NCBI GenBank assembly: GCA_000721275.1
Contig: JOFO01000006.1
Span: 167,012 to 231,011, forward strand
Length of the DNA: 64,000 nucleotides
Direction: 5' to 3'
Source: Microtetraspora glauca
GTDB taxonomy: Bacteria > Actinomycetota > Actinomycetes > Streptomycetales > Streptomycetaceae
The first letter of the stretch is position 1, and each line of letters starts with the position of its first letter. The position numbers were made by a program, and so were the translations under genes. Below, piece by piece: positions 15,924 to 23,350 of the stretch. Below the pieces are notes generated by a model, which was not told where the DNA came from, did no database searches, and saw only the letters and a program-made list of their open reading frames with translations.

Positions 15924-17294
15924 CTAAATTCGCTCGGGTACGACATTGCCCGCCTCGTGCGCGGCGTCCCGTACGGGGACCCTGGCGAGCAGCGCGAAAC
16001 CGGCCACGAAGAAGATCACGAGAGAGATGATGGCAGCTCGGTAGCTGTCCGTCAGCTGGTACACGAGGCCGAACATCAGCGGCCCCAGCCAGCTCAGCCC
16101 GCGGTCGCTCAGCTCGTACGCCGAGAAGTACTCCGCCTCCTTCCCCTCCGGCACCAGATGCGAGAACAACGAGCGGGACAGCGCCTGGGTGCCGCCCATC
16201 ACCAGCCCGATCGCCGCCGCCAGGCAGTAGAAGAAGACCGGCGCCCCGGCCGGCAGCAGATACCCGGCCGCGAGGATCACCGTCCACACCACCAGCGCGC
16301 CCAGGATGGTCCGCTTGGCGCCGTACGTCCGGGCGAACCGGGCCATCAGCAGCGCGCCCGCCACCGCGAGCACCTGCACCAGCAGCACTGCCGTGATCAG
16401 CGTAGTCTTCTCCAGGCCCAGCTCCTCCTCGCCGAAGATCGCCGCCTGCGAGATCACCGTCTGCACCCCGTCGTTGTAGACCAGGTAGGCGAGCAGGAAC
16501 GCCAGCGTCAGCGGGTGCCGGCGCATGTCCCGGATCGTCGACCGCAGCTGCCGCCAGCCCGCGCCCACCGCCCCCTCGCCCGGCGGCCGGCCGGCGGCGG
16601 GCGGCAGCCGCCGGTCCCGCAGCCGCTTCAGCGGGATCAGCGCGAAGGCGCCCCACCACAGCCCCGCCGACGCCAGACAGATCCGGACCGCCTCGCCCTC
16701 CTCCAGCCCGAAGGACGCGTGGGCGGAGTACAGCACCAGGTTCAGCACCAGGACCAGCGCGCCCGACGTGTAGCCGAACGCCCAGCCGCGCGAGGACACC
16801 TCGTCGCGCTCCTCCGGGCCGGCGATCTGCGGCAGGTAGGCGTTGTAGAGCATCATCGCGACGGCGAAGGACGCGTTCGCCACGATCAGCAGGAAGGTGC
16901 CCAGCAGGTAACGGGTCCCCTCCAGGAAGAACATGCCGGTCGTCGCGCCCGCCCCGAGGTACGCCGCCGCCGCGAGCAGCGGCTTCTTGCGGCCCCAGCG
17001 GTCCGCCGCCGCGCTCACCAGCGGCATCGCGACGATCGCCACCACCAGCGACGCCGAGACGGCGTACGGGAAGAGCGAACCCGGCGCCACGGGTATGCCC
17101 AGCGGGTGCACCCGGCCGTCCGCGCCGGCGGCGTTCTCCGCCACCGTCTTCAGGTACGGCCCCAGGAACACGGTGACGACGCTGGTCGAGTAGACCGAGC
17201 AGGCGAAGTCGTAGAAGTACCAGCCGCGCTGCTCCCGCTTCCGCCCGGCGGGATCGGTGATGGGCCCCTCAGGACCGGTCGTCTCGGCGGTCAC
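15924..17294 (-). CDS. MFS transporter, UMF1/Atg22-like
   Basis: A 456-residue integral membrane protein with about 11-12 hydrophobic helices. The opening REQRGWYFYDFACSVYSTSVVTVFLGPYL is typical of the UMF1 group related to vacuole effluxers (Atg22 superfamily). AAADRWGRKKPLLAAAAYLGAG is the MFS loop-2 motif; MGGTQALSRSLFSHLVPEGKEAEYFSAYELSDRGLSWLGPL is another family signature. Substrate is unknown; Atg22 relatives export amino acids. Start is GTG 17294. The GDPD gene upstream on the same strand ends 48 bases before it. Confidence 0.9.
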   Translation of the reverse strand: MTAETTGPEGPITDPAGRKREQRGWYFYDFACSVYSTSVVTVFLGPYLKTVAENAAGADGRVHPLGIPVAPGSLFPYAVSASLVVAIVAMPLVSAAADRWGRKKPLLAAAAYLGAGATTGMFFLEGTRYLLGTFLLIVANASFAVAMMLYNAYLPQIAGPEERDEVSSRGWAFGYTSGALVLVLNLVLYSAHASFGLEEGEAVRICLASAGLWWGAFALIPLKRLRDRRLPPAAGRPPGEGAVGAGWRQLRSTIRDMRRHPLTLAFLLAYLVYNDGVQTVISQAAIFGEEELGLEKTTLITAVLLVQVLAVAGALLMARFARTYGAKRTILGALVVWTVILAAGYLLPAGAPVFFYCLAAAIGLVMGGTQALSRSLFSHLVPEGKEAEYFSAYELSDRGLSWLGPLMFGLVYQLTDSYRAAIISLVIFFVAGFALLARVPVRDAAHEAGNVVPERI

Positions 17295-17342
17295 GGCCGC
17301 ACGCCCCCTCGCTCGTCCCCGTCGCCGGGCCGCCCCGCGGCC

Positions 17343-18107
17343 TCAGGCCCATGCCCCACGGGCCACCAGGACCTCGCGCAGCGTCTCCAGATGATCGGTC
17401 ATGATGCCATCCACCCCCAGGTCCAGGAGAGAGTCCATGCGCTCCGGATCGTTCACGGTCCACACGTGCACCTGGAGCCCGCGCGCGTGCGCCGCCCGGA
17501 CGAACCGGCGGTCCACCACCCGGATCCCGCCCTGCGTCTCCGGCACCTGCGCGGCGACCGCGCCGGCCCGCAGCGGGGCGGGCAGCCCGAACGCCCGCAT
17601 CCGCAGCGCCGCCACTCCGGTCACCCCGTACGAGGTCGCCAGCCGGGGTCCGGCCAGCCGCTGCGCCCGGGCCACCCGGGCCTCGGTGAACGAGCCGACC
17701 AGGACCCGGTCCCAGGCGTCGGCGCGGGCGATCAGGTCCACCAGCGGGGCGAGCGCCGACTCGGCCTTGAGGTCCACGTTCCAGCGGGCCTCGGGGAACT
17801 CGTGCAGCAGGTCCTCGAAGAGCGGCAGCGGCTCCTTGCCGGCCACCCGGGCCTCCCGCACCGCCGCCCACGGCAGGTCGCGGATCAGACCGGTGGCGTC
17901 CGTCACCCGGTCCAGGGTCGCGTCGTGGAAGGCGACGAGCATCCCGTCCGCGGTGGTGTGCACGTCGGTCTCGAAGTAGCGGTAGCCCGCCGCGGCGGCC
18001 CGACGGAAGGCGGCCGCGGTGTTCTCCAGGCCGTCCGCCGTGCCGCCCCGGTGGGCGAAGGGCAGCGGGTGCGGGTGGTCGAGGTAGGGGTGGCGTAGGC
18101 GAGTCAC
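17343..18107 (-). CDS. Glycerophosphodiester phosphodiesterase family protein
   Basis: A 254-residue cytosolic-looking GDPD TIM barrel. It would hydrolyse deacylated phospholipid headgroups to glycerol-3-phosphate and an alcohol. Key motifs are PLPFAHRGGTADGLENTAAAF (catalytic His-Arg), YFETDVHTTADGMLVAFHDATLDRVTDATG (ExD metal ligands and the second His), RWNVDLKAESAL and VHVWTVNDPERMDSLLDLGVDGIMTDHL. Start GTG 18107 overlaps the stop of the YczE-like gene as GTGA, so the two are translationally coupled. No signal peptide is seen, unlike secreted GlpQ enzymes. Confidence 0.94.
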   Translation of the reverse strand: MTRLRHPYLDHPHPLPFAHRGGTADGLENTAAAFRRAAAAGYRYFETDVHTTADGMLVAFHDATLDRVTDATGLIRDLPWAAVREARVAGKEPLPLFEDLLHEFPEARWNVDLKAESALAPLVDLIARADAWDRVLVGSFTEARVARAQRLAGPRLATSYGVTGVAALRMRAFGLPAPLRAGAVAAQVPETQGGIRVVDRRFVRAAHARGLQVHVWTVNDPERMDSLLDLGVDGIMTDHLETLREVLVARGAWA

Positions 18108-18772
18108 CGCCGCAGTATGGCGCCTTCCGGTGACTTCGCGGCGACCCCGGTGCCGACGGGGTCCGACTCCGGGACGGCGAAGAGGCGCAGGAAGAACTGG
18201 GCCAGCGGCCCGATCGACAGCGCGTACAGCACCGTGCCCACCCCGACCGAGCCGCCGAGCAGGAAGCCGGTCGCGACGACCGCGATCTCGATCAGGGTCC
18301 GGGTCAGCCGGATCGACCGGCCGGTCAGCCGGTGCAGCCCGGTCATCAGGCCGTCGCGCGGGCCAGGGCCGAAGCGGGCCGCGATGTACAGCCCGGTCGC
18401 CACGCCGTTCAGCACGATGCCCAGCGCCAGCAGCAGGATCCGGACCGGCAGGCCGTCGCCGTCCGGGAGCAGCGCCAGCGTGGCGTCCATCGCGAGACCG
18501 ATCACGAACACGTTCGACACCGTGCCCAGGCCCGGCCGCTGCCGGATCGGTATCCACAGCAGCAGCACGACCGCGCCGACGACGATCGACACCACGCCGA
18601 TGGTCAGCCCCGTCCGCTCGGCCAGGCCCTGGTGGAGCACGCCCCACGGCTCCAGGCCGAGCCCCGCCCGGACCAGCAGCGCCGAGCTGATCCCGTACAG
18701 GGCCAGGCCCGCGTAGAGCTGGACGAGCCGGCGGGTCAGGTGCCGGCCGCGCGTGCCGGAGGCGATGGACAT
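18104..18772 (-). CDS. YczE/YitT-like membrane protein
   Basis: A 222-residue protein with about five hydrophobic helices. It begins MSIASGTRGRHLTRRLVQLYAGLALYGISSALLVRAGLGLEPW, the YczE signature, and later has ARFGPGPRDGLMTGLHRLTG. In Bacillus and actinobacteria such proteins are encoded beside a MocR-type regulator, exactly as here (18909). ATG 18772 is preceded by GGGGGG; the longer frame lacks family likeness. Its stop overlaps the start of the GDPD gene. Transport substrate is not known. Confidence 0.88.
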   Translation of the reverse strand: MSIASGTRGRHLTRRLVQLYAGLALYGISSALLVRAGLGLEPWGVLHQGLAERTGLTIGVVSIVVGAVVLLLWIPIRQRPGLGTVSNVFVIGLAMDATLALLPDGDGLPVRILLLALGIVLNGVATGLYIAARFGPGPRDGLMTGLHRLTGRSIRLTRTLIEIAVVATGFLLGGSVGVGTVLYALSIGPLAQFFLRLFAVPESDPVGTGVAAKSPEGAILRR

Positions 18773-18908
18773 GTGCGTGCCCCCCAGGGGTGGTGGTGAC
18801 GGGTGGGAATCGCGGCCCGGTGTGGTGACGGTGGACCGACTCGTGCCACTCTGTGGCGGGAGAACGGATGCCAACCATGGCCAATTCGATGAAGGTGGAC
18901 TGATTTCC
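18773..18908. promoter_or_regulatory. Divergent yczE/mocR promoter region with half-site repeats
   Basis: This 136-base gap holds GCCAC-TCT-GTGGC (18845-18857), and TGCCA-like half-sites near 18844 and 18869 plus TGGCCA near 18885. MocR regulators usually bind direct repeats in the gap shared with their target, so this is the expected operator region. Exact sites cannot be fixed by eye. Confidence 0.4.
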
Positions 18909-20408
18909 ATGGCTCAGTGGACTTCGGCCGTCGGGGCCGCGCAGCTCGCGCGGCAGCTCCAGGCCCAGTCGCCCCGCCCCGCCGGCCCCGGCGGGCGGAA
19001 GCCGCCCGCCTACCGCGCCCTCGCCGACGGCATCCGCCTGCTCGTCCTGGAGGGCCGGGTGCCGGTCGCCGCCCGGCTGCCCGCCGAGCGCGAACTGGCC
19101 CTCGCCCTCACCCTCAGCCGCACCACCGTCGCCGCCGCCTACGAGGCACTGCGCACCGAGGGCTTCCTGGAGTCCCGGCGCGGCGCCGGCAGCTGGACCG
19201 CGGTCCCGGCCGGCAACCCGCTGCCGGCGCGCGGCCTCGAACCGCTGCCCCCGGAGACCCTCGGCTCCCTCATCGACCTCGGCTGCGCCGCCCTGCCCGC
19301 CCCCGAGCCGTGGCTGACCCGCGGCGTCCAGGGCGCCCTGGAGGAGCTGCCGCCGTACGCGCACACCCACGGCGACTACCCGGCGGGCCTGCCCGCGCTG
19401 CGCGCCATGCTCGCCGAGCGCTACACCGCCCGCGGCATCCCGACCATGCCCGAGCAGATCATGGTCACCACCGGCGCCATGGGCGCCATCGACGCGATCT
19501 GCCACCTCTTCGCCGGGCGCGGCGAGCGGATCGCCGTCGAGTCGCCCTCGTACGCCAACATCCTCCAGCTCATGCGCGAGGCCGGCGCCCGGCTGGTGCC
19601 CGTCGCCATGTCCGAGGGGCTGGGCAGCTGGGACCTCGGCCGCTGGCGCCAGGTGCTGCGCGACGCCGCGCCCCGGCTCGCCTACGTGGTCGCCGACTTC
19701 CACAACCCGACCGGCGCCCTCGCCGACGAGGACCAGCGGCGGCGGCTCGTGGAGGCGGCCCGCGCGGCCGGCACCGTCCTCGTGGTCGACGAGACGATGA
19801 CCGAGCTCCACCTCGACGACGACGTGGAGATGCCGCGGCCGGTCTGCGCCTTCGACCCGGCCGGCTCCACGGTCCTGACCGTCGGCTCGGCCAGCAAGGC
19901 GTTCTGGGCCGGGATGCGGATCGGCTGGGTCCGCGCCGCGCCCGACGTCATCCGCTCCCTGGTCGCCGCCCGCGCCTACGCCGACCTGGGCACGCCCGTC
20001 CTGGAACAGCTCGGCGTCAACTGGCTGATGCGCACCGGCGGCTGGGAGGAGGCCGTGGCGCTGCGCCGGGCGCAGGCGCGGGAGAACCGGGACGCGCTCG
20101 TCGCCGCGGTCCGCCGGGAGCTGCCGGAGTGGGAGTTCGAGGTGCCGCGGGGCGGGCTGACGCTCTGGGTGCGCACCGGCGGGCTCTCCGGGTCGCGGCT
20201 GGCCGAGGCGGGCGAGCGGGTCGGGGTCCGGGTGCCGTCCGGTCCGCGGTTCGGCGTCGACGGCGCCTTCGAGGGGTACGTCCGGCTGCCGTTCACCGTC
20301 GGCGGGCCGGTCGCCGACGAGGCCGCGGTCCGGCTGGCGGCGGCGGCCCGGCTGGTGGAGTCGGGGGCCGGCGGGGGAGTGGAGCCGCCCCGCACGTTCG
20401 TGGCCTGA
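18909..20408 (+). CDS. MocR-family regulator (GntR HTH fused to aminotransferase fold), YczR-like
   Basis: A 499-residue regulator. The N-terminal GntR winged helix (YRALADGIRLLVLEGRVPVAARLPAERELALALTLSRTTVAAAYEALRTEGFLESRRGAG) is joined by a linker to a type-I aminotransferase-like domain. PLP motifs include VTTGAMGAIDAICHLFAGRG, YVVADFHNPTGALAD and VLTVGSASKAFWAGMRIGWVR, where the Lys of SASK would bind PLP. Divergent pairing with a YczE-type membrane gene is an established association for one MocR subgroup. The effector may be an amino acid or vitamin B6 compound. Start ATG 18909 lies directly behind the operator region. Confidence 0.93.
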   Translation: MAQWTSAVGAAQLARQLQAQSPRPAGPGGRKPPAYRALADGIRLLVLEGRVPVAARLPAERELALALTLSRTTVAAAYEALRTEGFLESRRGAGSWTAVPAGNPLPARGLEPLPPETLGSLIDLGCAALPAPEPWLTRGVQGALEELPPYAHTHGDYPAGLPALRAMLAERYTARGIPTMPEQIMVTTGAMGAIDAICHLFAGRGERIAVESPSYANILQLMREAGARLVPVAMSEGLGSWDLGRWRQVLRDAAPRLAYVVADFHNPTGALADEDQRRRLVEAARAAGTVLVVDETMTELHLDDDVEMPRPVCAFDPAGSTVLTVGSASKAFWAGMRIGWVRAAPDVIRSLVAARAYADLGTPVLEQLGVNWLMRTGGWEEAVALRRAQARENRDALVAAVRRELPEWEFEVPRGGLTLWVRTGGLSGSRLAEAGERVGVRVPSGPRFGVDGAFEGYVRLPFTVGGPVADEAAVRLAAAARLVESGAGGGVEPPRTFVA

Positions 20409-20426
20409 GGCCGGGCCCGGGGACGC

Positions 20427-20467
20427 CGGAGGCCGGTACGGACCTCCGGGGTCCGTACCGGCCTCCG
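20427..20467. terminator. 17-bp perfect hairpin between convergent genes
   Basis: Bases 20427-20443 pair exactly with 20451-20467 around a 7-base loop. It separates the plus-strand mocR stop from the convergent membrane ATPase gene. Confidence 0.9.
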
Positions 20468-20487
20468 CCGTGCGCGCGGGTGCGCCG

Positions 20488-22089
20488 TCAGCCCTCCGCC
20501 GGGACCGGGGCGTGCCGGGGGAAGGGGCTGGGCGTCGGCTCGGCCGCGGCCTCCGGGACCTTCTCCAGGGCCACCGTGACGGCCGCCCGCCGCTCCGGCA
20601 GCAGGTCGAGGACGGCCTGCCGGTCGGCGTCGCCGACGGCGTCGTCGTACGGGTCGGGGGTGGCCGGCACCTGGAGCCGGAGGACCGGCCCGGTGCCGAG
20701 GCGGGCGTAGCCGCGGCCCGGCGGGACCTGCGGGGTCGGGGTGGTGTGCGGCTCGGCGCCGAGGACGGCGGCGATCTGCTCGGGGGCGGCGGGGCCGAGG
20801 ACCACGCGGGCGCGGGTGTGCGCGCGTACCCCCTCGTGCAGCCCGTCGGCGGTGTCGAACTGCTCGGCCACCACCACGGTCACCTGGGCCGCGCGGCCGT
20901 GCCGGAGCGGCACCTGGAGCAGTTCCTGGGGGTCGGGGCGGCCCTCGGCGGCGGCCAGGTGACCCAGGACGGCGGGGCGGTCGAGGAGGATCCACAGCGG
21001 ACGGCGGGTGTCGGCGGGGGCGGGGTGGCCGGCCTGCCGGGCGCGGTTGGCGGAGATCAGCCGGCGCTCGGTCTCGTGGGCGGCCCACTCCAGGCTGTCG
21101 AGGGCGCCGGTCAGCTCGCTCTCCACGCCGAGGACGCCGTCGCGGCCGACCAGGCAGGCGTACTCGCCGGCTCCGGCGCCGTCCACGACGAGGACGTCGC
21201 CGTGGGCGAGGGCCTGGAGCGCGAGGGAGCGCAGCAGGGTGGTGGTGCCGCTGCCGGGCTGGCCGACGGCGAGCAGGTGGGGCTCGGTCGAGCGGGGTCC
21301 GGTGCGCCAGACGACGGCCGGCGCGTCCTCGGAGCCGTCCGACGAGACGACCGGCACGGTCCGCTGCACGGCGTCGGCGTCGGTGAAGCCGAGCACGGTC
21401 TCGCCCGGGGCGGTGACGAACCGCTGGGCGGCGATGGTGGTGGGGAGGGCGTCCAGCACCCGCATGACGAGCCGGTTGCCCTCCTCGTCCCAGTCGAAGC
21501 GGTACTCGCGGCCGCGCCCCGACTTGGCCCGCAGCAGCTGCTCGACGCGGGCGCGGGAGGCGGCCTCGCCGTCGGGGAAGTACGGCGGGTAGGAGATCGC
21601 GAGCCGGGCGGGGCGGCCGTCCTCGTCGAAGGCGTGGTCGCCGAAGGCCCGGCTCCAGTCGCCGCCGTGGGCGAAGAGCGGGTCGGGGTCCTCCGGGACG
21701 GAGAAGTACGGCACCAGGGCCTCGTACAGGCCCTTCAGCCGGGCGATCTCCGTCTCGTCGGGTCCGGTCCTGACGACCGGTTTCTCACGCCCCTTCCACG
21801 CGGCGGCACCCATGAGCGCGACGAGCGCGAGCAGCGGCCCGTACGGCATCAGGGCGACGACCAGGACGCAGGCCGCGACCAGGAACAGCGTGGGACCGCG
21901 CCGCTCCTTGGGGGTCGCGGCCCACTTGGCGCGCGCGGACGCGGCCAGCTTCCGCAGACCACGGGAGACCGTGATCAGGGGATGGAGCACGTCGGTGGCG
22001 CTGTCGGCGGCCGACCGCGCGATCTCTCGGCTGCGCGCGAGCTGCACGCTGCCGCTGCTCAGAATGCGGGGGAGTGGTCGCCGGGCCAC
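20488..22089 (-). CDS. FtsK/TraB-like membrane ATPase homologue with degenerate Walker A
   Basis: A 533-residue protein. Two membrane helices near residues 65-95 (LFLVAACVLVVALMPYGPLLALVALMGAAAW) precede a cytosolic domain. The P-loop position reads LLAVGQPGSGTTTLLRSLAL: the lysine expected in GxxGxGK(T/S) is replaced by Thr. The Walker-B-like segment is DVLVVDGAG and a later strand is PLWILLDRPAVL. The layout resembles FtsK/SpoIIIE or TraB-type translocases of Streptomyces plasmids, but the nucleotide site is probably inactive or unusual. GTG 22089 is the start. A 64-residue membrane protein is encoded 37 bases upstream on the same strand. Confidence 0.75.
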   Translation of the reverse strand: MARRPLPRILSSGSVQLARSREIARSAADSATDVLHPLITVSRGLRKLAASARAKWAATPKERRGPTLFLVAACVLVVALMPYGPLLALVALMGAAAWKGREKPVVRTGPDETEIARLKGLYEALVPYFSVPEDPDPLFAHGGDWSRAFGDHAFDEDGRPARLAISYPPYFPDGEAASRARVEQLLRAKSGRGREYRFDWDEEGNRLVMRVLDALPTTIAAQRFVTAPGETVLGFTDADAVQRTVPVVSSDGSEDAPAVVWRTGPRSTEPHLLAVGQPGSGTTTLLRSLALQALAHGDVLVVDGAGAGEYACLVGRDGVLGVESELTGALDSLEWAAHETERRLISANRARQAGHPAPADTRRPLWILLDRPAVLGHLAAAEGRPDPQELLQVPLRHGRAAQVTVVVAEQFDTADGLHEGVRAHTRARVVLGPAAPEQIAAVLGAEPHTTPTPQVPPGRGYARLGTGPVLRLQVPATPDPYDDAVGDADRQAVLDLLPERRAAVTVALEKVPEAAAEPTPSPFPRHAPVPAEG

Positions 22090-22126
22090 GTCGTACTCCT
22101 GGAGTCGTGGAAGGGGATGAGAGGCG

Positions 22127-22321
22127 TCAGAACTTGATTCCGCCCAGCAGGCCGGCCAGGCTCTGGCCGCCCGCGGTGATGCTCGGTGCGATGGCGGTGC
22201 CCGCCAGGTAGAAGCCGAAGAGCGCGCAGACGAGGGCGTGCGACGCCTTGAGGCCGTCCTTCTTGAAGAACAGGAAGCAGATGATGCCGAGCAGGACCAC
22301 GCCTGAGATGGACAGGATCAT
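22127..22321 (-). CDS. Small two-helix membrane protein
   Basis: A 64-residue protein with two hydrophobic segments (ILSISGVVLLGIICFLFFK and ALVCALFGFYLAGTAIAP) joined by KDGLKAS, ending QSLAGLLGGIKF. It has a strong ribosome site (AGGAGAAG). Position directly ahead of the FtsK/TraB-like gene on the same strand suggests one operon and a membrane partner role. In size it recalls the Spd accessory proteins of actinomycete conjugative plasmids, but sequence likeness is not established. Confidence 0.8.
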   Translation of the reverse strand: MILSISGVVLLGIICFLFFKKDGLKASHALVCALFGFYLAGTAIAPSITAGGQSLAGLLGGIKF

Positions 22322-22681
22322 TGGTTCTTCTCCTGGTTGAGGGGACAGTCACGAAGAGTCCTTCCAGGTTCACGGCAAGTATCTATGTGACTAAAGGTGC
22401 ATTCGGGTGAATGCCGGGCGTTTTCACTTGACCGGCGGACGGGGGGTGCCGTCCCGGGTGGCGAAACCGCCGAAGTGGGGTATGGGGCACCGGGAGGCGC
22501 CGGTCACGGGCGGTGGACGCCGTGATCCTTGCCTCGGCCGGACGCGGCCATGTCACCGCCCGGGCAGTACCCTGTCGATTCACTCGTACGGCCGCGCTTG
22601 CCGTGCGCAGGTCAAGGGCAGGCGGTACCGGGCGGCCCGCGCGCGGGACCCACACGGAGCACGGAAGGCGGTTGTGAAGAG
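22322..22681. other. Intergenic region between the small membrane gene and the ankyrin gene
   Basis: No gene is seen in these 360 bases. A perfect palindrome GCATTC-GGGT-GAATGC (22399-22414) sits in the less GC-rich part (22370-22440), about 80 bases upstream of the minus-strand small membrane gene. ACATAGATACTT (near 22385) could hold its -10. The remainder up to 22681 is GC-rich and shows no clear signal except a purine-rich ribosome site before 22682. Confidence 0.45.
22399..22414. promoter_or_regulatory. Palindrome GCATTC-N4-GAATGC, candidate operator
   Basis: Six-base arms match exactly around GGGT. Position ahead of the -10-like element of the minus-strand gene fits an operator. No known regulator is assigned. 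Confidence 0.35.
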
Positions 22682-23074
22682 ATGAGCGAGACCCCGGACC
22701 CCGAGGTCGTCGAGCTGGCGTCGAAGGTCTTCGACCTGGCCCGCACCGGCGACGCCGCGGCCCTCGCCGCCTACGTCGACGCGGGCGTCCCCGCGAACCT
22801 CACCAACGACCGGGGCGACTCCCTCGTCATGCTCGCCGCCTACCACGGCCACGCCGCCGCCGTCGCCGCCCTCCTGGAGCGCGGCGCCGACCCCGACCGC
22901 GCCAACGACCGCGGCCAGACCCCGCTCGCCGGCGCCGTCTTCAAGGGCGAGGACGCCGTGATCCGCGCCCTGCTCGCCGGCGGCGCGAATCCGGAGTCCG
23001 GCACTCCGTCCGCCGTGGACACCGCCCGCATGTTCGGCAAGGCCGAGCTCCTGGAGCTCTTCGCCGGACGGTGA
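22682..23074 (+). CDS. Ankyrin repeat domain protein
   Basis: A 130-residue cytosolic protein made almost wholly of ankyrin repeats. Units recognisable are DAAALAAYVDAGVPANLTNDRGDSLVMLAAYHGHAAAVAALLERGADPDRANDRGQTPLAGAVFKGEDAVIRALLAGGANPES, about three and a half repeats. Ankyrin folds bind other proteins; the partner is unknown. ATG 22682 follows GAAGAG; the longer frame upstream is not credible. It is followed by the Cys-Cys mini-ORF and the HEAT-repeat gene on the same strand. Confidence 0.9.
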   Translation: MSETPDPEVVELASKVFDLARTGDAAALAAYVDAGVPANLTNDRGDSLVMLAAYHGHAAAVAALLERGADPDRANDRGQTPLAGAVFKGEDAVIRALLAGGANPESGTPSAVDTARMFGKAELLELFAGR

Positions 23075-23153
23075 ACGACGGCTTAACCCCAGGTGGGAGC
23101 GGTGTCGTAAATGTGGTCGCGGCGGTGGAAACGGTCGGTCATCATGACGACAA

Positions 23154-23173
23154 GCCCGGCCGTACGGCCGGGC
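23154..23173. terminator. 20-bp perfect palindrome after the ankyrin gene
   Basis: GCCCGGCCGTACGGCCGGGC is self-complementary. It lies 80 bases past the ankyrin stop and 22 bases before the Cys-Cys mini-ORF. It may act as a terminator, or as an attenuating hairpin in the leader of that ORF. Confidence 0.5.
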
Positions 23174-23195
23174 CACGGACGAGAGGCAGAGGAAG

Positions 23196-23261
23196 ATGAG
23201 CAGCGCAGACAAGCGGCGTACGACGACGGACGGCCCGACATGTTGTCCCGCGGCCTACTAG
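23196..23261 (+). CDS. Candidate 21-residue peptide ORF ending TCCPAAY
   Basis: ATG 23196 follows an AGAGGAAG ribosome site and opens 21 codons ending in TAG. The peptide starts MSSADKRRTTTDG and ends with Pro-Thr-Cys-Cys-Pro-Ala-Ala-Tyr. The codons for Thr-Cys-Cys are ACA TGT TGT, all rare in this genome, where ACC and TGC dominate. Two readings fit: a cysteine-sensing leader peptide controlling the HEAT-repeat gene 89 bases downstream, or a small ribosomal peptide (RiPP-like) precursor. No modifying enzyme is nearby, so the second is weaker. A chance frame is possible, though the ribosome site and spacing are good. Confidence 0.5.
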   Translation: MSSADKRRTTTDGPTCCPAAY

Positions 23262-23350
23262 GGCGGCCACCCCGCGGACGGGCAGAGCGCCCGGCCCGGC
23301 CCACCCCGGTCCACCCCGTCGTGTCGACAGCTTGATGTGAGGCGTCTTCC

